Source of the DNA: Bin22 sp034428635
GTDB taxonomy: Bacteria; Chloroflexota; Dehalococcoidia; Lucifugimonadales; UBA3495
Direction: 5' to 3'
Length of the DNA: 64,000 nucleotides
Assembly (NCBI GenBank): GCA_034428635.1
Contig: DAOUHR010000042.1
Span: 1 to 64,000 of the forward strand
Under the pieces are notes generated by a model, which worked only from the letters and a program-made list of their open reading frames with translations, did no database searches and had not been told where the DNA came from. Shown piece by piece: positions 32,665-40,792 of the stretch (position 1 is the first letter of the stretch; the number at the start of each line of letters is the position of its first letter). Position numbers and translations under genes: made by a program.

Positions 32665-33152
32665 TGGTAACAGCTCTCTACCCGGGGAGCTTTGACCCGG
32701 TAACCGAGGGGCATACGGACGTCGCGGCCCGGGCCGCAGCTCTTTTCGACAAGGTAGTTGTCGCCGTTTATGCCACGCCCTCGAAGAACCTGCTGTTTAA
32801 CACCGAAGAAAGGGTGGAGTTGTTCCAGGACGCCGTCAGCCACCTGCCTAATGTGGAGGTCCGGCAATTCCAGGGGTTGGTGGTGCGGTTCGCTCAGGAT
32901 ATCGGCGCTGCGGTGATCGTGCGCGGCCTGCGGAGCGGGTCGGACTTTGAGTACGAATACGAAATGGCCTTTATGAACCGCAAGCTGGCGCCGGACGTTG
33001 ACATGGTGTCTTTCATGACATCTCAGGAGCACATGTACGTCAGTTCCAGCCTGCTGAAGGAAGTGGCCCGCCTGGGGGGCGATATTACCGGCATGGTAAC
33101 GCCCAGGGTGGCCGCCGCGGTATACAACAAACTCGGGATTCCGGCCCCGTAA
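32664..33152 (+). CDS. coaD: phosphopantetheine adenylyltransferase
   Basis: CoaD joins ATP and 4'-phosphopantetheine to dephospho-CoA, the fourth step of CoA synthesis. The 162-aa length is standard. The nucleotidyltransferase motif is YPGSFDPVTEGHTD (T/HxGH variant HTD), and the second motif is MTSQEHMYVSSSLLKEVA (family: ...SSSxVKEVA). RGLRSGSDFEYEYEMAFMNR is diagnostic. GAGGAGG precedes the ATG, which overlaps the rsmD stop (TGATG). rsmD-coaD is a common pair. Confidence 0.96.
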   Translation: MVTALYPGSFDPVTEGHTDVAARAAALFDKVVVAVYATPSKNLLFNTEERVELFQDAVSHLPNVEVRQFQGLVVRFAQDIGAAVIVRGLRSGSDFEYEYEMAFMNRKLAPDVDMVSFMTSQEHMYVSSSLLKEVARLGGDITGMVTPRVAAAVYNKLGIPAP

Positions 33153-33206
33153 CGGGAAGCACGGAGAAAGGGGGACATCATAGATATTATAAATACTATT
33201 GAACGA

Positions 33207-33695
33207 TTGGAGATCCTGATCAATAACAGCAAGGTAATGCCCATCACTGGAAGCCTGATGATGGACAAGGCCAGGCTGATCGAATTGGTGGACCAGTTGC
33301 GCCTCGGCGTACCCCAGGAAGTCAGGGCCGCCGAAGAGGTCCTTTCGCAGAAAGAACAGATTATGAACGTAGCCATGGCCGATGCCCGCCGGGCCAAGGC
33401 CAAGGCCGAGGACGAATTCAGCAAGCAGCTGACCGATTCGGAACAGCACCGCCGCGCCGAGGAGATCCTGCACGATGCCCAGGAACGGGCCTCCCGGATT
33501 CTCCAGATGGCCGAGGCCGAGGCTGAGTCCCGCCGCACCGAGGCCGACGCCTACGCCCTCAGGACTCTCCGGTCCCTGGAACGGGAAATCAACGGCATCG
33601 GCGGCAGCGTGCGCAAGGGCATAGACATGCTGGCCGGCAGCACCCTGGCCAGCGCCGCCATGGCCAACAACAACGGCAACTCCGATGTCCTCTAG
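33207..33695 (+). CDS. coiled-coil protein downstream of coaD
   Basis: A helical protein of at least 162 aa, with Glu/Arg/Ala heptads from about residue 20 to 125 and a Gly/Asn-rich tail. Such DivIVA- or V-ATPase-H-like coiled coils commonly follow coaD in Chloroflexota-type genomes; the role is unknown, perhaps cell envelope or division. TTG 33207 has no ribosome site. The frame continues upstream as IIDIINTIERLEILINN to ATC 33177/ATA 33180, which sit right after GGGGGAC, so a rare ATC or ATA start is likely and would add 9-10 residues. Coordinates given use the conventional TTG. Confidence 0.7.
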   Translation: MEILINNSKVMPITGSLMMDKARLIELVDQLRLGVPQEVRAAEEVLSQKEQIMNVAMADARRAKAKAEDEFSKQLTDSEQHRRAEEILHDAQERASRILQMAEAEAESRRTEADAYALRTLRSLEREINGIGGSVRKGIDMLAGSTLASAAMANNNGNSDVL

Positions 33696-33724
33696 ATACC
33701 CGGGCGGAACCTGACCAACAAGTA

Positions 33725-33748
33725 GGGGCGTGTGCTGGCACACGCCCC
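33725..33748. terminator. bidirectional hairpin between converging genes
   Basis: A perfect 11-bp stem GGGGCGTGTGC/GCACACGCCCC with a two-base loop lies between two convergent genes. There is no T-run, so it may be a dispersed GTAGGGGC-type palindrome acting as a weak terminator. Confidence 0.45.
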
Positions 33749-33786
33749 CGCCATTTCAATAAGCTGCCGACCGACCTCGGCCGGGT

Positions 33787-34650
33787 TTACATCACCGACT
33801 TGTACCAGTCCAGTATCTCGCTCCCCGTCATGAACTCGACCCCTTCAAAGCGGCTGATGTAGTCAAAAATCTGCTCGTAGTACTTGATGCGGTGCGCCGC
33901 CCCGGTAATGTAGGGGTGGGTGGAAACGCAAAGAATGCGCGCGCTCTCCTCCCCCTCGGCGTAGAGCGTGTCGAACTGGTCCCTGGCCCGGTTGAAGATC
34001 TCGGGAGACTGGTGGTGCTGCACCATGTAGATGGGAATGTCGTTCAATTCCACCGTATAGGGCACGGAAATCAGGTTGCCGCTCTTTACCTTCATGGGAT
34101 AAGGCTGGTCGTCGTTGCACCAGTCGCAAACGTACTCTATGCCCTCCTCCGCCAGGATATCGGGGGTATCGAAGGTCTCGGCCAGGCCCGGTCCCATCCA
34201 GCCCCGGGGAGCAACGCCGCTGAACTCCCGAATCGTGTCAATGGTGCGGCGGATGGCGTCCCGTTCGTCGGGCTCCCGGTTTATAACCCGCTGGATATAG
34301 CTGTGGCCCATAAGCTCCCAGTCCGAGTCCAGGCAATCCTGCACCAGGAAGGGGTAGCTGTTGCACACCGATGCGTTCAGGCTGACGGTGGCGCGAATTC
34401 CCCGCTGGTCCAGCGCCCGCTTCATCCTCCAGAACCCCACCCGCAGGCCATAGTCAAACCACCCGAAGTTGGGAATGTCGGGAATGACTTCCACACCCTG
34501 GGGCGTGGGCAGCACGGTGCGGGCCATGGGCTCGTTGATGTCCCACTCCTCCACGTTGATGACCACCCAAACGGCCACCCTGGCGTTGTTGGGCAGCTTC
34601 AGCGGGGGTCGGTGGAATATGGGCGAGTATTCGGCGCGGGGGTTTGCCAT
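33787..34650 (-). CDS. polysaccharide deacetylase family protein
   Basis: A 287-aa NodB-fold hydrolase. The protein resembles the PuuE/peptidoglycan-deacetylase-like subgroup: RVAVWVVINVEEWD at the N-terminus (metal Asp region), RATVSLNASVCNSYP, WELMGHSYIQRVINREPDE (His of the H-x3-5-H site), PRGWMGPGLAETFDTPDIL and the late STHPYITGAAHR. Length is typical for cytoplasmic members; there is no signal peptide, which argues against a cell-wall role. In related organisms such proteins act on ureido or allantoin-type compounds. Substrate unproven. Confidence 0.83.
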   Translation of the reverse strand: MANPRAEYSPIFHRPPLKLPNNARVAVWVVINVEEWDINEPMARTVLPTPQGVEVIPDIPNFGWFDYGLRVGFWRMKRALDQRGIRATVSLNASVCNSYPFLVQDCLDSDWELMGHSYIQRVINREPDERDAIRRTIDTIREFSGVAPRGWMGPGLAETFDTPDILAEEGIEYVCDWCNDDQPYPMKVKSGNLISVPYTVELNDIPIYMVQHHQSPEIFNRARDQFDTLYAEGEESARILCVSTHPYITGAAHRIKYYEQIFDYISRFEGVEFMTGSEILDWYKSVM

Positions 34651-34748
34651 GGTTCCTCCGTTATGTTGTGGGCGTCGGGCTGTTGACCAGACTACCGCCC
34701 TCGGTGGTACGGACTGGATAGTCCGTTAATATTCCGATGGATGCGCTG

Positions 34749-35168
34749 CTACAGGCCCATGGCCTGCACCCCAAGCCGTGCCAAGTCCTCATCTTCCTGG
34801 GAACTCAGGCCGCTGACACCAATGGCGCCCAGCACGGCTCCGCTCCCCGGATGCAGGGCGACTACGGCCCCCTGGGCGGACACCAGGCTGGGGTTGCCCA
34901 TGTCGGACACGGAGCGGCCCTGGCTCTGCAGCCGTTCGGCGTAAACGGCCGAGTCCGCCCCTGACATGGCGGAAGTGTAGGCCTTGCGGATGGCAAAGGT
35001 CTGGGGATTGGCGCGGCAGCCATCCATCCTGGCATAACTGAGCAGGTTGCCGCCGTCGTCCACTATGGCAATGGCCACGGGGCGATGGGGTTCCTGGGTG
35101 GCCTTGTCCAGCATTGCGTCCATGGCCTTGCGGGTCTGGTCCAGGCTAAGCATGGGCTTGTCGTACAT
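34749..35168 (-). CDS. GlcG/HbpS family heme-binding-like protein
   Basis: A 139-aa protein of the DUF336/GlcG family, whose members include the heme-degrading HbpS and proteins encoded with glycolate or diol catabolism. The signature is VAIAIVDDGGNLLSYARMDG and the late QGAVVALHPGSGAVLGAIGVSGLSSQEDEDLARLG, split here around residues 35-55 and 105-135. GGGAGA precedes the ATG. It occurs between oxidoreductase and deacetylase genes and is probably an accessory to catabolism. Confidence 0.85.
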   Translation of the reverse strand: MYDKPMLSLDQTRKAMDAMLDKATQEPHRPVAIAIVDDGGNLLSYARMDGCRANPQTFAIRKAYTSAMSGADSAVYAERLQSQGRSVSDMGNPSLVSAQGAVVALHPGSGAVLGAIGVSGLSSQEDEDLARLGVQAMGL

Positions 35169-35260
35169 AGAACGTCTCCCTTCAGCTTTGAAGTTTGGGT
35201 AATTCTACACGGGGGTTAAAGGGGTTACAAGGGAAGTCAGTACATAGGTATCCGAGTCAA

Positions 35261-35288
35261 TTGACACCAATGCAGGGGGTGATATAAA
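35261..35288 (+). promoter_or_regulatory. promoter of the 85-aa coiled-coil gene
   Basis: TTGACA (35261-35266), 16-base spacer, TATAAA (35283-35288). It is 28 bases upstream of the ATG at 35317. Confidence 0.65.
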
Positions 35289-35316
35289 GGGATGCAAGGA
35301 AATGCCAGGGAGAATC

Positions 35317-35574
35317 ATGGCCTCAGTACCCTTCGACACACTCAAAGCCTTCAAGGACCTGCAGGAGGCCGGCTTTGATGAAGCCCAGGCCGAAGCGGTG
35401 ATAGCTGCCGTCGGCCAGGCCTTTACCGGCGAACTTGCTACGAAAGAAGACATCCGCGAAATGGCCACTAAGGCTGACCTCCATGCCCTGGAAGTAAGGT
35501 TAATGGTCCGGTTGGGCGGACTGATGCTGGGCGCCGCGGGACTAATTGTTGCCGCCATCAGGCTGTTGTCCTGA
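35317..35574 (+). CDS. DUF1640/CCDC90-like small membrane protein
   Basis: An 85-aa protein: an N-terminal soluble part FDTLKAFKDLQEAGFDEAQAEAV, ELATKEDIREMATKADLHALE as a short coiled coil, and one C-terminal membrane helix (residues 63-84). This order is seen in the DUF1640/coiled-coil 90 family, some members of which occur near toxin modules or transport genes. AGGGAG six bases before ATG 35317 favours this start over an ATG five codons earlier. The 214-base gap after it has no gene. Confidence 0.7.
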   Translation: MASVPFDTLKAFKDLQEAGFDEAQAEAVIAAVGQAFTGELATKEDIREMATKADLHALEVRLMVRLGGLMLGAAGLIVAAIRLLS

Positions 35575-35788
35575 CATCAGTTTGCACTGGACATATCCGC
35601 CCTGGCCGGCCGCTCTTTGAAGGGCGGTTTTTCTGTTGGATGCGGCCGGCAAGCCCTTAGCCCGAGCGTGGCCCTGCGTTTGCCCTCCCGGTTTAACTCC
35701 CATACAATGCCCCTGCCGACCTGCCGCATTAGCCAATGCAAATGGCGGCCCAACTCCGCTACTCACTAACTCTATTGAAGGTGTAGAA

Positions 35789-36742
35789 ATGGAAACGATT
35801 GGATTTATCGGTTTGGGCAACATGGGCGGGGGAATGTCCCTCAACATCCAGAAGGCCGGTTACCCCCTGGTGGTCAACGACCTGCGGGAAGAGGCCGCAT
35901 TGCCGCTGCTGGAGGGCGGCGCCCGCCTGGCCAACACCCCGGCCGAGGTGGCGGAGCTGAGCGATATTGTCTTCACGTCGCTGCCCGGTCCGAAGGAGGT
36001 TGAGGCGGTGGCTATGGGGGATTCGGGAGTCCTGGAGGGTATCCGGCCCGGGAGCGTTTACGTTGATCTTTCGTCCAGCCGGCCCACCCTCATTCGAGAG
36101 ATAGAGCCGATTTTCCGCCGAAAGGGGGCCCACGTTCTGGACGCTCCCGTGAGCGGCGGCAAGACGGGAGCTTACAGTGGCAACCTGGCAGTCATGGTGG
36201 GCGGCGACCCTGAAGTCTACCAGCGCATCAAGCCGGTCCTGGACTCCTTCGGCGACAAGGTATTCTATGCCGGGGAAATCGGCGCGGGTTCCATCTGCAA
36301 GCTGGTGCACAACATGGTGGGGCACAGTGTCCGGCAGGCCATAGCCGAGGGCCTGACCCTGGGCGTCAAGGCCGGTGTGGAACCGGAAGCCCTTTGGGAA
36401 GGTATGCGGCGCGGTTCCCTGGGCCGGATGCGCATCTTGCATGAGGGCCTGGTCCGCACCATGTTCCGAGGCGAGTTCGAGCCGGCCAGCTTCGCCCTGG
36501 AGCTGGCCCACAAGGACATTTCCCTGGCCACTGAACTGGCTCGCGAATACAGCGTCCCCATGCCCATGGCAACGCTGGCGGAACAGGTAGCCATGCAGGC
36601 CATAAACCGGGGCTGGAAGGACCGGGACAGCAGCGTAACCGTTCTACTCCAGGAGGAGCAGGCGGGGGTTGAAGTGCGCGCGCCCCACATAGACCCGGCC
36701 AGGTCGGCCCGCTTCATTTCCACCCATCCAGACGAAGAATAG
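35789..36742 (+). CDS. NAD(P)-dependent beta-hydroxyacid dehydrogenase (3-HIBADH-like)
   Basis: A 317-aa member of the 3-hydroxyisobutyrate/tartronate-semialdehyde reductase family. The cofactor motif GFIGLGNMGGGMSLN is at residues 5-18. The substrate loop is DAPVSGGKTGAYSGNLAVMVGG and the catalytic Lys is in GAGSICKLVHNMVGHS. The frame is open 51 codons upstream, but ATG 35789 begins exactly at the family start. A paralogue lies at 38751-39647 on the other strand. Substrate unknown. Confidence 0.9.
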   Translation: METIGFIGLGNMGGGMSLNIQKAGYPLVVNDLREEAALPLLEGGARLANTPAEVAELSDIVFTSLPGPKEVEAVAMGDSGVLEGIRPGSVYVDLSSSRPTLIREIEPIFRRKGAHVLDAPVSGGKTGAYSGNLAVMVGGDPEVYQRIKPVLDSFGDKVFYAGEIGAGSICKLVHNMVGHSVRQAIAEGLTLGVKAGVEPEALWEGMRRGSLGRMRILHEGLVRTMFRGEFEPASFALELAHKDISLATELAREYSVPMPMATLAEQVAMQAINRGWKDRDSSVTVLLQEEQAGVEVRAPHIDPARSARFISTHPDEE

Positions 36743-36842
36743 ACTTAAGCGCAAATATAATGGGAGAAACCAGCGCCCGGTGTCTCGCCGGAAACTCCAC
36801 CAGGACGAGGCCCGGGCGTAGACTTTTGCAAGGGGAATCCAT

Positions 36843-37751
36843 TTGAGCCTGCTTTACCTCTGGGTCGCCCTGGCCAGCGCCGGAGTCATGGGGTTTGTCA
36901 CCGTTCTGGACAAGCGACTGACCTCGTATAACATGCCCAACCTGCCCTCCCTTTACGCCGGAATGGCCGTCTGCCTTATCGCCCACGGGACCTTTGCCCT
37001 GGTGATTACTGGCATTCCCACCGACGCCTCTATGAGCGCCATTGGCTATGCGGTTGCCTCAGGGCTGTGCTGGGGCGGAGCGCTGGCGATGATGTTCTGG
37101 GGCTACACCATGGAAGAGGCCTCCCGCTCATCGGCAATTATTCACACCTTCCCGGTTTTTGTGGCCTTCATGGGCGTGTTCCTGCTGGGAGAATCCCTGT
37201 CAGTGGGCCAGTGGGCGGGAATTGTCGTCGTTGTAGGTGGGGCGTTCCTGGTCTCTATTTGGGGAAGCAGGGGTGGCCTTGCCATTCGAATCAACTGGGC
37301 TTTGCCCATACTCATAGGCGCCAGCATACTCACTTCCCTGGCGATAGTCTTGGGGAAGCAATCGTTGAATGAACTGCCAGTGCTGTTCGTGTATTCGGTT
37401 CGGAACTATGGAATGGGCCTGGTATTTCTCACTCTGTGGAAACCAGGAGCCTGGGGAGATTTCTTTTTCGCCATGCGGGACAAGCAAACCCTGTTCCTGC
37501 TGTTCGGCGCGGAGTTTACCCTGGCGCCCCTGGGAGTCTGGCTGAACGTGCTGGCCATAAACCTGGGTCCCGTGTCCCTGGTCGCTACGGCCACCGCTAC
37601 CCGACCCCTGTCGGTGTTCCTTTTCAGCACCCTCTGCAGCACGCGCTGGATTCCAATACTTGAGGAGCCGCTGCAGTGGCGGACACTCTCGGTCAAGTTC
37701 GTGGCGGTGGGCATGGTGGTGGCCGGGATCGTCATGTTGACACTGCTCTAG
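36843..37751 (+). CDS. EamA/DMT-superfamily transporter
   Basis: A 302-aa membrane protein with ten predicted helices in two EamA-like repeats (about residues 1-140 and 155-300). Features include the end-of-repeat motif WAGIVVVVGGAFLVSIWG and VKFVAVGMVVAGIVMLTLL. The start is TTG 36843 behind AAGGGGA. Family members export amino acids or metabolites, but the substrate cannot be inferred. It follows the hydroxyacid dehydrogenase by 100 bases on the same strand. Confidence 0.82.
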   Translation: MSLLYLWVALASAGVMGFVTVLDKRLTSYNMPNLPSLYAGMAVCLIAHGTFALVITGIPTDASMSAIGYAVASGLCWGGALAMMFWGYTMEEASRSSAIIHTFPVFVAFMGVFLLGESLSVGQWAGIVVVVGGAFLVSIWGSRGGLAIRINWALPILIGASILTSLAIVLGKQSLNELPVLFVYSVRNYGMGLVFLTLWKPGAWGDFFFAMRDKQTLFLLFGAEFTLAPLGVWLNVLAINLGPVSLVATATATRPLSVFLFSTLCSTRWIPILEEPLQWRTLSVKFVAVGMVVAGIVMLTLL

Positions 37752-37782
37752 GGCCCACGCCCACCATTGCCGACTGCCTACC

Positions 37783-38604
37783 CTAAGACTGAGTTCCGGA
37801 ACCGGCGCTGATTACCTTTCTCCCGTTTCTCGCCTGTATAGGCCGGTGGTTGAACCCGTTGTGCAGGGCGGCAATGCGGTTGACCTGTTCCTGGGATATG
37901 GCCTTCGTCTCCTTTAACACGTACCAGTCCACCTCTTCGGTGCAGGGCGGGGTGGTCAAGGAACCGGCGTAATGGTAGTAGCCCTTATCTGAGGGCACGA
38001 AGTCGGCGGCGTTGAGCGTGTAGCCTGAGTGGACGGCCTGCCCGGGATCCGGGTAAGCGTCAATCAGGGCCTGGACGACGGGGTCCGGTTTGCCCAGCCG
38101 GTAAAGCTGGCCCACCACGCCCAGGAATCCGCCTTCCTTCCGGTGGACCAGGTGCATTTCGGCGGGAAAGAGTTGCCCGTCAACCTGGTGCTCCGCGTGG
38201 ACGTGGATGTGCATTGAGAGTAGTTCATAGCGCCGGTCGCCAACTGTGAGAGTGTTGCCGTGCCCGTACTCCACGTGGGCGACCTTTCCGTTGTGGTTGA
38301 CTTCTCTGGCGTCGCCTCCATAGGCAAAGGCCAATTCGGGGGCATTGCCATCTTCTACATACTCGGACAGGTCGATGGGCGACTGCTCAATGCCGGAGGC
38401 GCAGAGGGCAAAGTCGGGAGACAGTGCACCCCAGTTATTGGGGGCGCCGGGTCCCCAGTAACCCCAGTCCACCGGCCGGTCTGGGGGCGGCGCGGCTGGC
38501 CCCGAGTTGGAGATGCACAAGCCCGGCATCACGGGCAAGATCAGGGAATACCGTATAGCGCGGGCAAACCTGGAATTGGCGGCGTGTGGAAATCTAAGAG
38601 GCAT
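37783..38604 (-). CDS. alpha-type carbonic anhydrase
   Basis: A 273-aa zinc enzyme interconverting CO2 and bicarbonate, probably outside the cytoplasmic membrane. The zinc ligands are in HIHVHAEH (two His of HxH plus the later His equivalent), and LTTPPCTEEVDWYVL and GIEQSPIDL are diagnostic of alpha-CA. The N-terminus (residues about 10-32) is Arg-led and hydrophobic, a likely but weak signal peptide. A periplasmic-type alpha-CA suits a cell that handles carboxylation or pH at its surface. Confidence 0.92.
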   Translation of the reverse strand: MPLRFPHAANSRFARAIRYSLILPVMPGLCISNSGPAAPPPDRPVDWGYWGPGAPNNWGALSPDFALCASGIEQSPIDLSEYVEDGNAPELAFAYGGDAREVNHNGKVAHVEYGHGNTLTVGDRRYELLSMHIHVHAEHQVDGQLFPAEMHLVHRKEGGFLGVVGQLYRLGKPDPVVQALIDAYPDPGQAVHSGYTLNAADFVPSDKGYYHYAGSLTTPPCTEEVDWYVLKETKAISQEQVNRIAALHNGFNHRPIQARNGRKVISAGSGTQS

Positions 38605-38709
38605 CCAATAACTCCAATCATATCAGGTGGCGCCTCGTGGTGGCGTATCTTGTTTAAGCCCCACCACATTTGGAGTAAGGGAAAGCAGGGCAGGCACACG
38701 GCAATGAAG

Positions 38710-38740
38710 TGTGGGAGGCCGAAGAATGTGACCTCCCACA
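38710..38740 (-). terminator. hairpin after the second 3-HIBADH-like gene
   Basis: Stem TGTGGGAGG/CCTCCCACA, 9 bp, on the minus strand 11 bases beyond the stop, without a clear T-run. The gap 38605-38750 has no gene. Confidence 0.5.
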
Positions 38741-38750
38741 GTACGGGAGT

Positions 38751-39647
38751 CTAGGCGTCGGGCAGCCGAAGCTCGATTCCCGACTTCTCTTCCTGTAGCT
38801 TGGAGACTGCGTCGGAGTCCTCGGGGCCCCAGCCCCGGAACATGGCCTCGACGTGGCGCATGTCCACCAGGTTGGCCAGGTCCATGGGCACTCCGTACTC
38901 GCGGCCCAGGTCGGTGCCCAGGCGCACGTCCTTGGCGGCCAGGGCGGTGGCGAATCCTGGCTCGAAGTTGCCCTTGAAAAGGTACCGGGGGAACTTCTCC
39001 ACCAGGCGCCGGTTGCCGCCGGAACTGTTGGCGATTACGTCGGCCAGCACCGACAGGTCAACCCCGGCCTTGACGCCCAGGGTCAGCACCTCGGTCAACA
39101 GTACGCCGATGCCCATGCTGAGGGTGTTGTTGCAAATCTTGCAGACCATGCCGTTGCCGATGGGCCCGCAATAGACCACGTGGCTCCCGATGGCGTCCAG
39201 GGTAGGCTTCATCCGGTCGAAAATCGCCTCGTCGCCGCCCACCATCACCGCCAGGGTGGCCGCCGCCGCGCCGTACACGCCGCCGCTTACGGGGGCGTCC
39301 AGCACGTTTACGCCCTGTTCGGCGCAGACGTCGTGAATGCGGCGGATGGCCGTGGGCGAATTGGTGGAAAGGTCCATGTAGACGTCCCCGGCCGTTGCAC
39401 CTTCCAGGATGCCGTTCTCGCCGAGGACTACTGCCTCCACATCCCGCGGCACGGGCAGGGACGTCAAGACAACGTCGTTGCCGGGAACACAGTCTTTTGG
39501 AGTGTCGGCCCACTCGGCGCCCAACTCCAGCAGATTGGTGGCGGCTTCCCGCCGCAGGTCATGGACGGTAAGCTGGTGGCCCGCCTTGATGAGGTTGGAT
39601 GCCATGGGGTTTCCCATGTTGCCCAAGCCGATAAATCCGACTTTCAT
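38751..39647 (-). CDS. NAD(P)-dependent beta-hydroxyacid dehydrogenase (3-HIBADH-like), paralogue
   Basis: A 298-aa relative of the 35789 gene. MKVGFIGLGNMGNPMASNLIKAGH is the cofactor-binding start; DAPVSGGVYGAAAATLAVMVGGD is the substrate loop; the catalytic Lys sits in NGMVCKICNNTLSMG. The two paralogues differ enough to suggest different substrates. It is followed upstream by a Uma2-type gene 60 bases away on the same strand. Confidence 0.9.
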   Translation of the reverse strand: MKVGFIGLGNMGNPMASNLIKAGHQLTVHDLRREAATNLLELGAEWADTPKDCVPGNDVVLTSLPVPRDVEAVVLGENGILEGATAGDVYMDLSTNSPTAIRRIHDVCAEQGVNVLDAPVSGGVYGAAAATLAVMVGGDEAIFDRMKPTLDAIGSHVVYCGPIGNGMVCKICNNTLSMGIGVLLTEVLTLGVKAGVDLSVLADVIANSSGGNRRLVEKFPRYLFKGNFEPGFATALAAKDVRLGTDLGREYGVPMDLANLVDMRHVEAMFRGWGPEDSDAVSKLQEEKSGIELRLPDA

Positions 39648-39707
39648 TGCTGTCGCTCCATACGATAAGTACCTATTCGGATGATTGCAGCGAATACGCG
39701 GCTAACC

Positions 39708-40436
39708 CTATTGCCGGCGTCGCAGCTCTTCTTCCAGTTCTCTTATCCTGACTTCCGCACTCTGACGGGCTGCCTGCTCCGCCCGCAAAGCAGCCTGCGT
39801 ATCGGGCAGGTTGCGTAGGTACTCCGCGGTGTCCGGGTTGAAGAAGGTCAGCATATCGTCCTGCCGGCACAGATACAGCCGCAGCAGCGGGCTATATCCC
39901 TTCAGCACTCCGTCGGGTTCCGTCGTAAGCTCAAATCGCCGGTACTCACCATTTACCAGTTCTTCCCCCACCAACGGTTCCCCGTAGTATTCTCCACCGG
40001 AGGGGTCGAACCGCCAGTACTCGTCAACTCCGATTTGGGCGTAGATTTCCCGCTTGTTGCCAACGTCCTCCCTGCCGGTGCTGGGCGAAGCAATCTCCAG
40101 AACGAAGTCCGGCGGTTTCCCTGCCTCCCAAGGCAGGTACATCAGGCGTCGTTGGATGGCCTTGGCTTCCACGTCGAAGGCCACGTAAAAGTCGGGGCCA
40201 ACCCTGACGTTCAGGTTATTGGGATTGTAGCAGATGAAGGTGTTGCTGCTGCGGAATATAGTTTCCGGGTCGCCCAGGGTATTGAGGTGGGCTTCCAGAA
40301 TGCCAAAGATTTCGGCGAAAACAGGATACTGGTACATACCGTCGGGCAGAGGCTCCGGATCGTCGGGATTGAAGTCCAGCTTGTCGTATTCAATGTAGGA
40401 CTTGATGGTGTAGGGGTGTGTGGCTTTGGTGGTCAT
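39708..40436 (-). CDS. Uma2/DUF820 family putative restriction-endonuclease-fold protein
   Basis: A 242-aa protein with the PD-(D/E)XK-like core: VGPDFYVAF (Asp), PPDFVLEIASPSTGREDVGNKREIYAQIGVDEYWRFDP (E-x-S ... K ... Y, VDEYW is diagnostic), then a C-terminal coiled coil AALRAEQAARQSAEVRIREL. Uma2 proteins are very common, often in many copies in Cyanobacteria and Chloroflexota; nuclease activity is predicted, not proven. GGAGG lies 9 bases before the ATG. Confidence 0.85.
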   Translation of the reverse strand: MTTKATHPYTIKSYIEYDKLDFNPDDPEPLPDGMYQYPVFAEIFGILEAHLNTLGDPETIFRSSNTFICYNPNNLNVRVGPDFYVAFDVEAKAIQRRLMYLPWEAGKPPDFVLEIASPSTGREDVGNKREIYAQIGVDEYWRFDPSGGEYYGEPLVGEELVNGEYRRFELTTEPDGVLKGYSPLLRLYLCRQDDMLTFFNPDTAEYLRNLPDTQAALRAEQAARQSAEVRIRELEEELRRRQ

Positions 40437-40612
40437 TGGGAGACCTCCGGGATATACGATAGCAGTTCCGGACGGAGAACCGACACTGCTGATAATAGCA
40501 TACCGGGGCCTGAGCTTGTTGCTTCAACACACAGGAGCAGGTGCACACAATGCAGAGAGAGCCCTGCCCCAGCCCGTGCTCCGTCGTCATTTTCAGCCGA
40601 TCATCCAAATAG

Positions 40613-40642
40613 TCGGGGGCGGGTATTGTGGCCCGCCCCCGA
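40613..40642. repeat. strong palindrome in the Uma2-aprA gap
   Basis: Perfect 11-bp stem TCGGGGGCGGG/CCCGCCCCCGA with an 8-base loop, no T-run. The 354-base gap 40437-40790 has no gene apart from this and the element that follows. Confidence 0.55.
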
Positions 40643-40669
40643 TATCACACCCTGTATCGCTAACCTGTA

Positions 40670-40792
40670 AGAAACAGTCTCAAAATTGTTCAAGGCAGAG
40701 TATTGGGCAAAATGCGACTGCAAGACAGGTTGCTTTTCACCCTCATCCCAGACCTCCCCCTTGACGGGGGAAGGGACTTCGATACAGTTTCT
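40670..40792. mobile_element. MITE-like element abutting the aprA stop codon
   Basis: Ends AGAAACAGTCTC (40670-40681) and GATACAGTTTCT (40781-40792) are a 12-bp inverted repeat with two mismatches. The interior has the CCTCATCCCAGACCTCCCCC...GACGGGGGAAGGGACTT module, homologous to that of 2041-2189. Its right end overlaps the aprA stop codon (TAG, 40793-40791), so it may have replaced the gene's last bases. Confidence 0.5.
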
